From the NCBI GenBank assembly GCA_024763245.1, contig JANTFW010000013.1, positions 1 to 33,344 on the forward strand: a DNA stretch of 33,344 nt, given 5' to 3'. Position numbers and translations under genes: made by a program. Origin of the DNA: Flavobacteriaceae bacterium (GTDB taxonomy: Bacteria > Bacteroidota > Bacteroidia > Flavobacteriales > Flavobacteriaceae). Under the pieces are notes generated by a model. That model was not told the DNA's origin and searched no databases. It worked only from the letters and a program-made list of their open reading frames with translations. Shown here in pieces: positions 8,145-16,936 of the stretch; positions within the stretch are counted from its first letter, which is position 1, and every line of letters starts with the position of its first letter.

Positions 8145-8228
8145 TACTCGAGGTGGGAATCGAACCCACACGATATTGCTATCACTGGATTTTGAATCCA
8201 GCGCGTCTACCAATTCCGCCACTCGAGC
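8145..8228 (-). tRNA. tRNA-Leu (anticodon CAA)
   Basis: The 84 bases on the minus strand give a class II tRNA with a long variable arm. Acceptor GCTCGAG pairs with CTCGAGT (a G-U first pair), the D arm contains TGGCGGAATTGGTAGACGC, the anticodon stem CTGGA/TCCAG holds loop TTCAAAA with anticodon CAA, and the T arm is GTGGG-TTCGAAT-CCCAC. Discriminator A; no encoded CCA. Divergent from prs. Confidence 0.95.
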
Positions 8229-8248
8229 ATCCTTTTTGAACGGGAAGG

Positions 8249-8256
8249 CAAAAATA
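8249..8256 (-). promoter_or_regulatory. Probable -7 element for tRNA-Leu (TATTTTTG)
   Basis: Matches TAnnTTTG on the minus strand, 20 bases upstream of the tRNA 5' end. A TTG (plus-strand CAA 8270-8272) lies 13 bases further upstream, closer than usual. Confidence 0.45.
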
Positions 8257-8265
8257 ATAATTATT

Positions 8266-8298
8266 TTGACAAAAATGAGCTATATTTTTTTAATTTTG
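8266..8298 (+). promoter_or_regulatory. Promoter of prs-rplY (TTG-N22-TAATTTTG)
   Basis: A TTG at 8266-8268 and TAATTTTG at 8291-8298 are spaced by 22 bases, inside the 17-23 range of the Bacteroidota housekeeping promoter. The prs ATG lies 31 bases beyond. Confidence 0.65.
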
Positions 8299-8329
8299 CT
8301 CTAGTTCTAATCAACACCACAAACGCACG

Positions 8330-9268
8330 ATGTCTTCGAAACTTTCGCCCAAAGTGTTCTCTTGTTCTCAGAGCACCGAATTGGCTGGTAAAATTGCTAC
8401 AGCATTCCATGTTAAATTAGGAAAAGTAAAACTTCAAAACTTCAGTGACGGCGAGTTTCAACCCGCATTTGAAGAATCTGTAAGAGGTAGACGTATCTTT
8501 ATCATTGGATCCACTATAGCTCCTGCCGACAATTTAATGGAATTATTATTAATGTTAGATGCCGCCAAAAGAGCCTCTGCAAGACATATTACCGCTGTAA
8601 TGCCCTATTTTGGTTGGGCTAGACAGGACAGAAAAGACAAACCCCGAGTGGCTATTGGGGCTAAAATGATTGCCAACCTTTTACAAAGTGCCGGTGCCAC
8701 CAGAATTATGACCATGGATCTTCATGCCGATCAAATTCAAGGATTTTTCGAAAAACCGGTTGATCACCTTTACGCCTCTACTATATTTTTACCCTATATT
8801 AAAGATCTTAAACTTCCTGAACTCGTGATAGCTTCACCCGATATGGGGGGGTCAAAACGCGCTTACGCCTATTCTAAATTTTTAGAGTGTGATGTGGTTA
8901 TTTGCTATAAACAGCGAGAAAAAGCCAATGTAATAAGTACTATGGAATTAATTGGGGACGTGAAAGGTAAAAATGTGGTACTAGTTGATGATATGGTTGA
9001 TACAGCCGGAACCCTAGTAAAAGCAGCCGAAATAATGATAGAGCGTGGAGCCTTAAGTGTACGTGCAGTAGCAACCCACGCGATTCTTTCCGGAGATGCA
9101 CACAAGAAAATAGAGCAATCTCAATTGCACGAATTAGTAGTCTCGGATACAATTCCCTTAAAAAGAGAAAACAATAAAATAAAAGTTGTATCTTGCGCCC
9201 CTTTATTTGCACATGTTATGGAAAAAGTTCATTCCAACGAATCCATTAGCGGGCAATTTTTAATGTAA
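8330..9268 (+). CDS. prs: Ribose-phosphate pyrophosphokinase
   Basis: Makes PRPP from ribose 5-phosphate and ATP, feeding purine, pyrimidine, histidine, tryptophan and NAD synthesis; cytoplasmic hexamer. At 312 aa it is full length. Visible motifs are FSDGEF near 40, the flexible loop YFGWARQDRKDKPR (about 103-116), the metal-binding DLHADQIQGFF (about 139-149) and the PRPP-binding loop VVLVDDMVDTAGT (about 220-232). rplY follows after 27 bases on the same strand, the prs-ctc order seen in many bacteria. Confidence 0.97.
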   Translation: MSSKLSPKVFSCSQSTELAGKIATAFHVKLGKVKLQNFSDGEFQPAFEESVRGRRIFIIGSTIAPADNLMELLLMLDAAKRASARHITAVMPYFGWARQDRKDKPRVAIGAKMIANLLQSAGATRIMTMDLHADQIQGFFEKPVDHLYASTIFLPYIKDLKLPELVIASPDMGGSKRAYAYSKFLECDVVICYKQREKANVISTMELIGDVKGKNVVLVDDMVDTAGTLVKAAEIMIERGALSVRAVATHAILSGDAHKKIEQSQLHELVVSDTIPLKRENNKIKVVSCAPLFAHVMEKVHSNESISGQFLM

Positions 9269-9295
9269 AGAATATTAATTTAATTAAATAAATAA

Positions 9296-9934
9296 ATGCA
9301 ATCAATTACAATCAAAGGATCTAAAAGAGAAAGCGTAGGCAAAAAAGCGACAAAAGCACTACGTAATGCTGATAAGGTTCCGTGTGTCATATATGGCGGG
9401 GAGCAACCAATACACTTTTCAGCAGATGAAATTTCATTCAAACAATTAGTGTATACACCACACGTATATATCGCATCGATTGAAATGGAAGATGGTAACA
9501 AATACGACGCTATTGTACAAGATTTACAGTTCCATCCTGTAACCGACCGTTTACTTCATGTTGATTTTTACCAACTACACGATGATAAACCGGTGATGAT
9601 GGATATCCCTGTTAAACTTGAAGGAACCCCACTTGGTGTTAAAAATGGTGGTGTACTGCGTTTCCCTAACAGAAAACTTTCTATTACCGCTTTACCAAAA
9701 GATCTTCCTGACTTTATCCATGTTAATATCGAAAAATTAAAAATTGGAGATAAATTTTTAATAAGTGATATAGAAACAGACAAATACAAATTCAACCAGT
9801 CTGAAAATATGGTGGTCGCTCAAGTACGTATGGCTAGAGCAGCAATTACAACCGAGGCTGAAGAAGACGAAGAGGATGAAGGTGAAGCAGCTGAAGGTGC
9901 TGAAACTACTGATACACCAGAAGCAACTGAATAA
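9296..9934 (+). CDS. rplY: 50S ribosomal protein L25 / general stress protein Ctc
   Basis: 5S rRNA-binding ribosomal protein of the long Ctc type (212 aa). The N-terminal L25 domain (about 1-95) opens with SITIKGSKRESVGKKATKAL and VPCVIYGG. The C-terminal beta domain (about 96-185) contains PVKLEGTPLGVKNGGVL and is followed by a strongly acidic tail of Glu/Asp/Ala/Thr (about 187-212), a common feature of Bacteroidota L25. It is cotranscribed with prs and ended by a clear terminator. Confidence 0.96.
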   Translation: MQSITIKGSKRESVGKKATKALRNADKVPCVIYGGEQPIHFSADEISFKQLVYTPHVYIASIEMEDGNKYDAIVQDLQFHPVTDRLLHVDFYQLHDDKPVMMDIPVKLEGTPLGVKNGGVLRFPNRKLSITALPKDLPDFIHVNIEKLKIGDKFLISDIETDKYKFNQSENMVVAQVRMARAAITTEAEEDEEDEGEAAEGAETTDTPEATE

Positions 9935-9943
9935 CTTACTATT

Positions 9944-9982
9944 AAAAAAAACTTCCGATAAAAATAATCGGAAGTTTTTTTT
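9944..9982 (+). terminator. Intrinsic terminator of prs-rplY
   Basis: A 9-bp GC-containing stem (9951-9959 with 9967-9975, 7-base loop) is preceded by seven A and followed by eight T (9975-9982). It lies 17 bases after the rplY stop codon. Confidence 0.9.
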
Positions 9983-9989
9983 AATAATA

Positions 9990-10020
9990 TTGTGGCAAAT
10001 AGTAAAATATTATATATTTG
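9990..10020 (+). promoter_or_regulatory. Promoter of tRNA-Phe (TTG-N20-TATATTTG)
   Basis: TTG at 9990-9992 and TATATTTG at 10013-10020 are 20 bases apart, a full match to the Bacteroidota promoter. The tRNA starts 57 bases downstream of the -7 element. Confidence 0.7.
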
Positions 10021-10076
10021 CAACCGCTTTTAAAAAGCAACTTTTAATTATAAGAATTTAATTCTTTTGATTAATT

Positions 10077-10149
10077 GGTACCTTAGCTCAGTTGGTAGAG
10101 CATCGGACTGAAAATCCGTGTGTCCGCAGTTCGAATCTGCGAGGTACCA
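10077..10149 (+). tRNA. tRNA-Phe (anticodon GAA)
   Basis: A 73-base cloverleaf: acceptor GGTACCT/AGGTACC with discriminator A, D arm GCTC-AGTTGGTA-GAGC, anticodon loop CTGAAAA (anticodon GAA), and T arm CGCAG-TTCGAAT-CTGCG. The outermost pair of the anticodon stem is a T/T mismatch. CCA is not encoded. It marks the left border of the accessory locus. Confidence 0.95.
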
Positions 10150-10157
10150 CTTCAAAT

Positions 10158-10196
10158 AAAGAGAAATTGTCTTTTGGCAGTTTCTCTTTGTTTTTT
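10158..10196 (+). terminator. Intrinsic terminator of tRNA-Phe
   Basis: A 9-bp inverted repeat (10158-10166 with 10181-10189) with a 14-base loop is followed by G and six T (10191-10196), starting 8 bases after the tRNA 3' end. Confidence 0.75.
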
Positions 10197-10298
10197 ATGG
10201 AACAATCTGAGTTGCTATTAAGGAAAGTTCAAGACTACTGAAACAAGAGTATTAAATAACAAAATCATCAACGATAAGTTAATGTTAATAAAATGTTA

Positions 10299-10306
10299 TA
10301 TCTTTG
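10299..10306 (+). promoter_or_regulatory. -7 element for the ECF sigma gene (TATCTTTG)
   Basis: Matches TAnnTTTG 33 bases upstream of the sigma factor ATG. No exact TTG at the -33 spacing (the best position reads TTA). The form is that of the housekeeping sigma rather than a special ECF site. Confidence 0.55.
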
Positions 10307-10339
10307 TATTCTAAAAGCTACATTCATTATTAACATTGA

Positions 10340-10888
10340 ATGGCTACTACCAAAAATAAACATACAGATTCTATTTCTTTGGAATTGCTTTGGGAACAAT
10401 TTCTAAGCGGTAATATGCCTGCTTTTAGAAAAATCTATGAAGTAAATTATCAGCCTTTATACACCTTTGGGTTAAAATACCTATCCCCTGATGAAGTAGA
10501 AGATTGTATCCAGAATTTATTTCTTTATATTTTACAGCACAGAACGTCAATTGCAAAGGTGCAAAATGTAAAATCCTATTTATTTATTAGTTATAAAAAT
10601 CAAATCACTAAGACGATTAAAGCTAATAAATTTATTTTTGAACAAATCAGTGCTAACCTTAATATCGAACAAAACTCCTACTCCAAAGAAAAAATCCTTT
10701 CTGAAGTGGGTAAATTTTTGCAGAAATTAAGCCCTAGAGAAAATGAAATAGTTCACTTAAAATACTATCAAAATTTTAAAAATATTGAAATTGCCAATTC
10801 CCTAGGGCTAGAATACCAAACGGTTAGAAACACCCTCCATAATGCCCTTAACAAGCTCCGTAAATTTCCCTTACAAAGTACTTATTAA
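10340..10888 (+). CDS. ECF RNA polymerase sigma factor (FecI-like)
   Basis: An extracytoplasmic-function sigma-70 of 182 aa that should direct RNA polymerase to the promoter(s) of the adjoining SusC/SusD locus. Region 2 spans about 20-85 (PAFRKIYEVNYQPLYTFGLK, then EVEDCIQNLFLYILQ, where the DCIQ/DxxQ motif typical of Bacteroidota ECFs is visible). Region 4 spans about 125-178 (LSPRENEIVHLKYYQNFKN, then a helix-turn-helix EIANSLGLEYQTVRNTLHNA). Regions 1 and 3 are absent, as normal for ECFs. The FecR-type anti-sigma gene begins 87 bases downstream, which strongly suggests a cell-surface signalling pair. Confidence 0.93.
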   Translation: MATTKNKHTDSISLELLWEQFLSGNMPAFRKIYEVNYQPLYTFGLKYLSPDEVEDCIQNLFLYILQHRTSIAKVQNVKSYLFISYKNQITKTIKANKFIFEQISANLNIEQNSYSKEKILSEVGKFLQKLSPRENEIVHLKYYQNFKNIEIANSLGLEYQTVRNTLHNALNKLRKFPLQSTY

Positions 10889-10975
10889 AACTTTTCTTTA
10901 CTTTTTTCTTTTTTAACAGTTTTTAATTAGTACAAAACAAGATTTTATACTCTTTATTATAAACAGGCTGTTTTA

Positions 10976-12016
10976 ATGATAAATAAGGACAACATTCATT
11001 CTGAACATATACAACAAAGCTATATTAAACTTCTGGAGGAATCAAATGTAGATTTACACAAAAAGACAAATCCATTTTCCTCTAAAAACATTCTTGTTTA
11101 TAGTGGCTTATTTTTATTTATTGCTTCGATAGTAGTAGCATTTCTTGGCTATTCAAATTCTTCTTCAACTGATATTTTCAAAGATCAACTAGTAGCTACA
11201 CACTACAATACAAATCAAATTCTGCTAGAAACACAATCAGGAGTTTTTTATCAAATAACTAATAATACCGATAAAAAATGGATGGCAACAGATGGCGTCT
11301 TTGTAACTGTCACTAACAAAACGCTAAGCCTTACCACTACAGTACCTTTAGCAAAAGACCAAATTGCTTACTACAGCTTATGGATACCGGATAACAAAAC
11401 ATATACGGTGATTAGCCCTGATGGGACAAAGGTGCTACTAAACTCCAATTCAAAATTAACTTTCAGTAATAGCAGAAATACGTCTAAAACACATGCCATT
11501 TTAGAAGGAGAAGCCTATTTTGACGTAGCTCATAATCCGGATAAGCCCTATCTTATTAGAGCTTCGGAAATGAATATAGAAGTCTTTGGTACTTCATTTA
11601 ATGTCAATAATAAGAACCCAAAAGACAAAACAAGCCTGGCTTTAGTAAAAGGATCTGTTAGAATACGAAAAAATAATAATGAAAGTGTATTTATCAAACC
11701 CGGAGAAGAAGCGGTGCTTAAAGAAAAACAACTCCTGATTTCTTCAGCAAACTTTGCTAAAATTTTATCATGGACATCCAATCAGCTCTATTTTAGTGAT
11801 GAAACTTTGGGAAGCATTACCCAAAAAATTGGGGCTTGGTACAATGTCGATTTTATTATTAAGAATCCCACACTAAGAAATCTTCGCTTTACAGGGAGTA
11901 GTCATAAAGAAGATGGTCTTATACATTTTCTACAAAAACTACAATATACCGAAGGAATACACTATCAAATAACCAATAACAAAATCATACTTGATAAAAA
12001 AGCAAATAACAATTAA
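10976..12016 (+). CDS. FecR-family anti-sigma factor
   Basis: Inner-membrane anti-sigma regulator (346 aa) that should hold the ECF sigma until it receives a signal from the outer-membrane SusC. It has a cytoplasmic N-terminal segment of about 37 residues, one transmembrane helix at about 38-59 (NILVYSGLFLFIASIVVAFL), a periplasmic FecR domain (about 140-232, with the signature LEGEAYFDVAHNPDKPYLI and VFGTSFNV), and a C-terminal DUF4974/STN-like domain (about 266-340). The cytoplasmic part is short compared with many FecR proteins. The SusC gene starts 23 bases after the stop, so sigma, anti-sigma and transporter may share a transcript. Confidence 0.93.
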   Translation: MINKDNIHSEHIQQSYIKLLEESNVDLHKKTNPFSSKNILVYSGLFLFIASIVVAFLGYSNSSSTDIFKDQLVATHYNTNQILLETQSGVFYQITNNTDKKWMATDGVFVTVTNKTLSLTTTVPLAKDQIAYYSLWIPDNKTYTVISPDGTKVLLNSNSKLTFSNSRNTSKTHAILEGEAYFDVAHNPDKPYLIRASEMNIEVFGTSFNVNNKNPKDKTSLALVKGSVRIRKNNNESVFIKPGEEAVLKEKQLLISSANFAKILSWTSNQLYFSDETLGSITQKIGAWYNVDFIIKNPTLRNLRFTGSSHKEDGLIHFLQKLQYTEGIHYQITNNKIILDKKANNN

Positions 12017-12039
12017 CCATAATAAATTTTGAAACAATT

Positions 12040-15000
12040 ATGAATACTAACCTCAGTCAATGGAATTTTGAAAAAATAAGAACGCTAATAGTTCTTACTA
12101 TTCTTGTTTCATTAACAACGATTTATAGTTTTGCTGCAACTAAGAGTTTGCATAAAACTATCTTCAGTCAAAATACTGAACTTACAATTACCCAAGAATT
12201 AAGTATTAAACAGCTTTTTAATGTTATAGCTAAAAAAACAAACTATCAGTTCTTTTATAGTTCCAACATTAAGGAGCTTAACAAGAAAGTCCAAATACAA
12301 GCGGTAAATGCCTCCGTAGAAACTATTCTACAAAAAGCGTTTAAAAACACCTCTTTGGAATATAGCATTAATGGAAACGATATCCTTGTTAGAAATAAAA
12401 ATATTCCAATTCTTAAAAAGCAAAAAGACAAAATACAACAACAAGCCAATGTGGTAACAGGAACCGTAGAAGATGATACCCATATGCCATTGCCCGGCGT
12501 ATCTATTCTTGTTAAAGGGACCAACAAAGGAACCACTACTGATTTTGATGGAAACTACTCCATAGAGGTTGCAAAAGGATCGGTTTTAGTGTTTTCATAC
12601 CTAGGTTTTGAAGATCAATCTATTAAGGTAGAAGATCAAAAAGTAATAAATGTTTCTATGCGTAGTGCCTCAAACTTACTTGACGAGGTGATCATTGCAG
12701 GGGTTGCTTCAGGAACCTCAAAAAAGAAAATGTCTGTATCGGTTTCTAAAGTAAAAGCAGATGATATTACACTCGCACCTCAATCATCTGTATCGTCTGC
12801 TTTATCAGGAAAAGTTGCCGGTGTTAATATCACTTCTCTTAATGGATCTCCCGGTTCAGGAGCAAGCATTACTTTAAGGGGTGCCACCAGTCTTACCGGA
12901 AATCAAGCCCCGATGATTTTAATGGACGGGGTTATTATGCAAGGTTCTTTAGCCGATATTAATGTCGATGATGTAGAATCTATGGAAGTGGTTAAAGGAG
13001 CTGCAGCATCTGCGTTATACGGGTCAAAAGCCGGAAACGGTGTTATTGTAATTACCTCAAAAAGAGGGAAAAAACAAAGTGAGGGTAAGGCTTCTATTAC
13101 CATAAGAAGTCGTTATGAAATGCAACAAGTAGCCAAATATTTGGAATTATCTCAATCGCACCCTTATGAGTTGTCACCGGACTGGTTAGATGTAGACACC
13201 TATACTAAATATAACAATGTAACCTACCCCTCTGATTACGTAACAGGTTGGGATCCAAGAATTATTGGCAATAGAGTTGTAAAACCAGATGCTTATATGG
13301 ATCTCCCTTATAGAGTTAACAATGACTTGCAAAAATCTATGTTTACAAACGGGTCTTCAAACACCAATTATATTAGTCTTGGCTACAACAATGAAAAACT
13401 AAATATTTTTTCTTCCTTCGAAAACAACTCCGATAAAGGTATTGTGGTAGAAACCGGTGGATATCACCGAAAAAGTTTACGCGCTAATATTGATTACCAT
13501 TTTACAGATAAAATAAGCCTTTCCTTAAGTAATAATTTAATTGAGACTAACAATAACTTTATGGGTGGAGGAACCGGCTCGTTTTTTGAAGTATTAATGA
13601 TGGAACCGGATGTAGATCTCTTTAAAAGAAATCCTGATGGTCAAAAATATAATTATTTTCCTAATAACTGGAATACCATAGTTGCCAATCCTTTATATGA
13701 CCTATGGAGAAAACAAAGTAATTCGGCTAAAACCAGATACTTAGGAAGTTATAAATTTAAATGGAATCTAACCGATTGGGTAAGTTTTGATGCCTCTTAC
13801 GCTTTGGAAAGTCAACATTACTTAAGTACCAAAATGACACCGTTGGGAACCTATGTCGGTATGCAAACTAATACAGACACAAATGAGATTACACCCATTC
13901 AATCACAGTATATATTTACAAAATATAACTCTACTATCTTTAATCAGAATGTTCGTGCTACTGCCAATTTTACTAAGTCTTGGGAGCAGCTTGATTTTAA
14001 AGGGAAATTAAGTTATTTATTAGAAGACAACCATTTCGATAGTGAAAGTACAACAGCTGATGATTATCTAGAAAAAATTAGAGCTATTAATTACTTTGCC
14101 ATTGCCTCATTTGTCTATAAAGACCGTTATATATTTGATGGACTCTTTCGCTATGACGGTTCTTCACTGTTTGGAGCCAATGAAAGGTGGCAACCTTATT
14201 TTAGGGTTTCGGCAGCCTATAGAATTAGTAAAGATGTTGAAATACCCGGTATAGAAGAATTGAAACTAAGAGCAGCTTATGGAACATCGGGACAACGACC
14301 TATTTTTGCCGCTCAATATGAAACTTTTAGTGAAAACAATGGGGTATTAACTAAAGCAACACTTGGAAATGAAAATTTAAAACCTTCACATTCAACCGAG
14401 ATGGAATTAGGTTTGGATGCCTCTTTCTTAAAGCTATTTACACTTGAGGCTACGTATTCTCATACCCTTACCGAAGATCAATTTATCAAATCGCCTCTTG
14501 CAGCTCCTTTTGGAGGATTTAATTACCAATGGGCAAATGTGGGTTCTCTAGAATCTAAAACCATAGAAGGTGCTCTTAGAGCATCTATACTTAAAGAAAA
14601 GAATATCACTTGGAATATGGGAGTTACTTTTGATAGAACACGTTCTAAAATTACCAAATTAAATATTCCCGATTATAGTACAGGACCAAGAAATACCTTT
14701 AAAATAGAAGATGGGGGCGAGTACGGTATTATGTATGGTGTTGATTTTGTACGAACACTAGATCAAATGGCAGCACAGCTACCTGATGGGGAAAGTATCA
14801 GCGATTATTCCGTTAACGTAGATGGGGTAGTCGTAAAAACTGCCGACATTGGAACCACAAACGAAAGAGCTTTCCATTTACTCGATGAAAATGGCAATAA
14901 TAAAAATGTTGTAATAGGTAATATCAATCCTAACTTTAGAATGGGACTTAACACAACCTTTACCTATAAAAATTTCTCTCTCTATACCTTATGGAAATGG

Positions 15001-15387
15001 AAAAATGGTGGCGATATTTATAATGGAACAGCCCAATACTTAGTTAGGGATTTACGACATCCTATGATGGATCAAATCCATACGAAACCGGAAAATAAAA
15101 AAACCGTAAACTATTATCAAAGTTTATATGATGCACAAGCATTAAATGGCTTTTGGGTAGAAGACGGGTCTTATGTACGACTAAATGAGGCTTCATTATA
15201 CTATAATGTTTCTTTAGAGAATCGTGCCATAAAATCATTAAAAGTCGGATTAGTCGGTAAAAATTTATACACTTTTACAAACTATACCGGTTATGATCCT
15301 GAAGCAGGATACAGTGGTTTTATTTTTGATAATTACGGTTATCCTAATTTTAGAAACTTCGCCTTATCGGTAGAAGCCAAATTTTAA
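12040..15387 (+). CDS. SusC/RagA-family TonB-linked outer-membrane transporter with STN domain
   Basis: TonB-dependent transporter of 1115 aa. Order of domains: a signal anchor (about 12-32); an STN signalling domain (about 48-120; SIKQLFNVIAKKTNYQFFYS and ending NDILVRNK); a carboxypeptidase-regulatory-like domain (about 138-207; VTGTVEDD, TTTDFDGNYSIEV); a TonB-box-like DEVIIAG (215-221); the plug (about 228-345; PMILMDGVIMQ, VESMEVVKGAAASALYGSKA); and a long beta barrel ending in a C-terminal aromatic strand (SVEAKF). The STN domain is what lets such transporters talk to a FecR, matching the genes upstream. It should form a lidded complex with the SusD protein encoded 18 bases downstream and import oligomers, probably peptides given the linked protease. 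Confidence 0.95.
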   Translation: MNTNLSQWNFEKIRTLIVLTILVSLTTIYSFAATKSLHKTIFSQNTELTITQELSIKQLFNVIAKKTNYQFFYSSNIKELNKKVQIQAVNASVETILQKAFKNTSLEYSINGNDILVRNKNIPILKKQKDKIQQQANVVTGTVEDDTHMPLPGVSILVKGTNKGTTTDFDGNYSIEVAKGSVLVFSYLGFEDQSIKVEDQKVINVSMRSASNLLDEVIIAGVASGTSKKKMSVSVSKVKADDITLAPQSSVSSALSGKVAGVNITSLNGSPGSGASITLRGATSLTGNQAPMILMDGVIMQGSLADINVDDVESMEVVKGAAASALYGSKAGNGVIVITSKRGKKQSEGKASITIRSRYEMQQVAKYLELSQSHPYELSPDWLDVDTYTKYNNVTYPSDYVTGWDPRIIGNRVVKPDAYMDLPYRVNNDLQKSMFTNGSSNTNYISLGYNNEKLNIFSSFENNSDKGIVVETGGYHRKSLRANIDYHFTDKISLSLSNNLIETNNNFMGGGTGSFFEVLMMEPDVDLFKRNPDGQKYNYFPNNWNTIVANPLYDLWRKQSNSAKTRYLGSYKFKWNLTDWVSFDASYALESQHYLSTKMTPLGTYVGMQTNTDTNEITPIQSQYIFTKYNSTIFNQNVRATANFTKSWEQLDFKGKLSYLLEDNHFDSESTTADDYLEKIRAINYFAIASFVYKDRYIFDGLFRYDGSSLFGANERWQPYFRVSAAYRISKDVEIPGIEELKLRAAYGTSGQRPIFAAQYETFSENNGVLTKATLGNENLKPSHSTEMELGLDASFLKLFTLEATYSHTLTEDQFIKSPLAAPFGGFNYQWANVGSLESKTIEGALRASILKEKNITWNMGVTFDRTRSKITKLNIPDYSTGPRNTFKIEDGGEYGIMYGVDFVRTLDQMAAQLPDGESISDYSVNVDGVVVKTADIGTTNERAFHLLDENGNNKNVVIGNINPNFRMGLNTTFTYKNFSLYTLWKWKNGGDIYNGTAQYLVRDLRHPMMDQIHTKPENKKTVNYYQSLYDAQALNGFWVEDGSYVRLNEASLYYNVSLENRAIKSLKVGLVGKNLYTFTNYTGYDPEAGYSGFIFDNYGYPNFRNFALSVEAKF

Positions 15388-15405
15388 TACTAAACACTAT
15401 TACTA

Positions 15406-16902
15406 ATGAAAACAATATATAAACTTATCTTTATTATCTTGATTGCCACTACTTTTGTTACGTGTGTAGATTTAGATATTGAAAACACTAACGATCCCGA
15501 TACCGAAGAGGTGTTGTCAACTGCTGAAGGCGTTAAAGATCTAGCAGGAGGCCTATTTAATAAATGGTTTAACTCGGAACAGCATAATTACGGATCACCC
15601 GGTCCAGCTATGTGGGTTATGGCCGATTGGGGAACAGTAACCTTTGCAAACTATGCTACTAAAGACATGTCCGAAGAACCACGGATCTTTATGAATAATA
15701 CTTCTTCGTATGGTTATCATGCAACCATCAGAAATTTTTGGAGAAATATGTACAGTGTGATTACCTCTGCTAATGATGTAATAAGAGCCATTGATGGTGG
15801 CGTTGAAATTGGTGATAACGGTGATGAAACTATGATGGTAAAAGGAATGGCCTATTTTATGCAAGGCCTAGGGAATGGATATATAGGTCTCGTATATGAT
15901 CAAGGTTTTCCTTCCGATGAGACAACCAATTATGAAACACTGGAAGTTTCACCTTACAGCACCTCTATCTCTATGGCCATTTCACAACTTGAAAAAGCTA
16001 TTGAAATATTTGATAATAACACCTTTATCTTGCCTCAAGAATGGATGAATGGTAGTTATAGCAATACCTATATGTCGCAACTAGCTCATTCGTTTATTGC
16101 CCGACTTATGGTGTACAGCGCCCGAAACACAACAGAATCTGATGCGATAGATTGGCAAGCGGTTCTTACTCATGCTCAAGCTGGTATAACTACTGATTTT
16201 GCTATACAAGGTGATGGAAATATCAGTAATAGAAAATGGATGTCTTGGTACAAATATTATATGGCACGACCATCTTGGGGAAAAGTAGATATGAGAGTTG
16301 TACATATGTTAGATAATAATATTCCGGCCAATTGGCCCGAAGGTGGCATCTCAGAATTACCTAATGATGGTATTATCAATTCTCCTGATTTAAGGGTCTT
16401 TACCGATTTTCAATATGATGCAGCAAACAATCGTCCCGAAAGAGGATTATATCGTTGGTCTACCTATCGTTATGCTCGTTTTGATTCCTATATCAATAAT
16501 TTATTTTTTGCTCCCGTGGTGATGATGCGTAAAGCAGAAAACGATTTGTTTATTGCAGAAGCCTTTGCAAGGCTACATCAATACGATAATGCTGCCGCTG
16601 TCATTAACGCTGGGACACGAACAACACGTGGATTTTTGCCTGCTATTTCAAATGATCCTGACGAAGTTAACAATGCCATTTTATATGAACGTACTATTGA
16701 GCTTCCACTAACAGGAATGGGTATTGAATACTTTGATATGAGACGTAACGGCCTATTACAAGATGGTTCTTTATTACATTTTCCAATACCTGCGCAGCAA
16801 TTAGAGATTATGTTAATGCCTCTTTATACTTTTGGAGGAATAAATCCTCAATACGGAGTGCCTAATCAAGATGTTTCCATAAACGGTTGGTATACTCCTT
16901 AA
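15406..16902 (+). CDS. SusD/RagB-family surface nutrient-binding lipoprotein
   Basis: A substrate-capturing lid protein for the SusC partner (498 aa). A lipoprotein signal ends TTFVTC with Cys20. The following acidic stretch (DLDIENTNDPDTEE) fits the flavobacterial lipoprotein export signal for surface display. SusD-type features include the N-terminal aromatic-rich segment (ADWGTVTFAN), TPR-like helices (ISMAISQLEKAIEIF, AFARLHQYDNAAAVINAG) and the C-terminal ERTIELPLTGMGIEYFDMRR with FPIPAQQLE. It lies between SusC and a LamG lipoprotein in one operon. The bound ligand cannot be read from sequence. Confidence 0.93.
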   Translation: MKTIYKLIFIILIATTFVTCVDLDIENTNDPDTEEVLSTAEGVKDLAGGLFNKWFNSEQHNYGSPGPAMWVMADWGTVTFANYATKDMSEEPRIFMNNTSSYGYHATIRNFWRNMYSVITSANDVIRAIDGGVEIGDNGDETMMVKGMAYFMQGLGNGYIGLVYDQGFPSDETTNYETLEVSPYSTSISMAISQLEKAIEIFDNNTFILPQEWMNGSYSNTYMSQLAHSFIARLMVYSARNTTESDAIDWQAVLTHAQAGITTDFAIQGDGNISNRKWMSWYKYYMARPSWGKVDMRVVHMLDNNIPANWPEGGISELPNDGIINSPDLRVFTDFQYDAANNRPERGLYRWSTYRYARFDSYINNLFFAPVVMMRKAENDLFIAEAFARLHQYDNAAAVINAGTRTTRGFLPAISNDPDEVNNAILYERTIELPLTGMGIEYFDMRRNGLLQDGSLLHFPIPAQQLEIMLMPLYTFGGINPQYGVPNQDVSINGWYTP

Positions 16903-16936
16903 TCATTTTATTATTACAATTACAAAAACACACAAA

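Noticed and set aside
7976-8239. 87-aa open frame on the plus strand ending near the prs promoter
   Set aside because: Its C-terminal half is the antisense of tRNA-Leu (the GIEPTRYCYHW-type peptide is a familiar artefact of tRNA complement), and the upstream half has no protein-like features.
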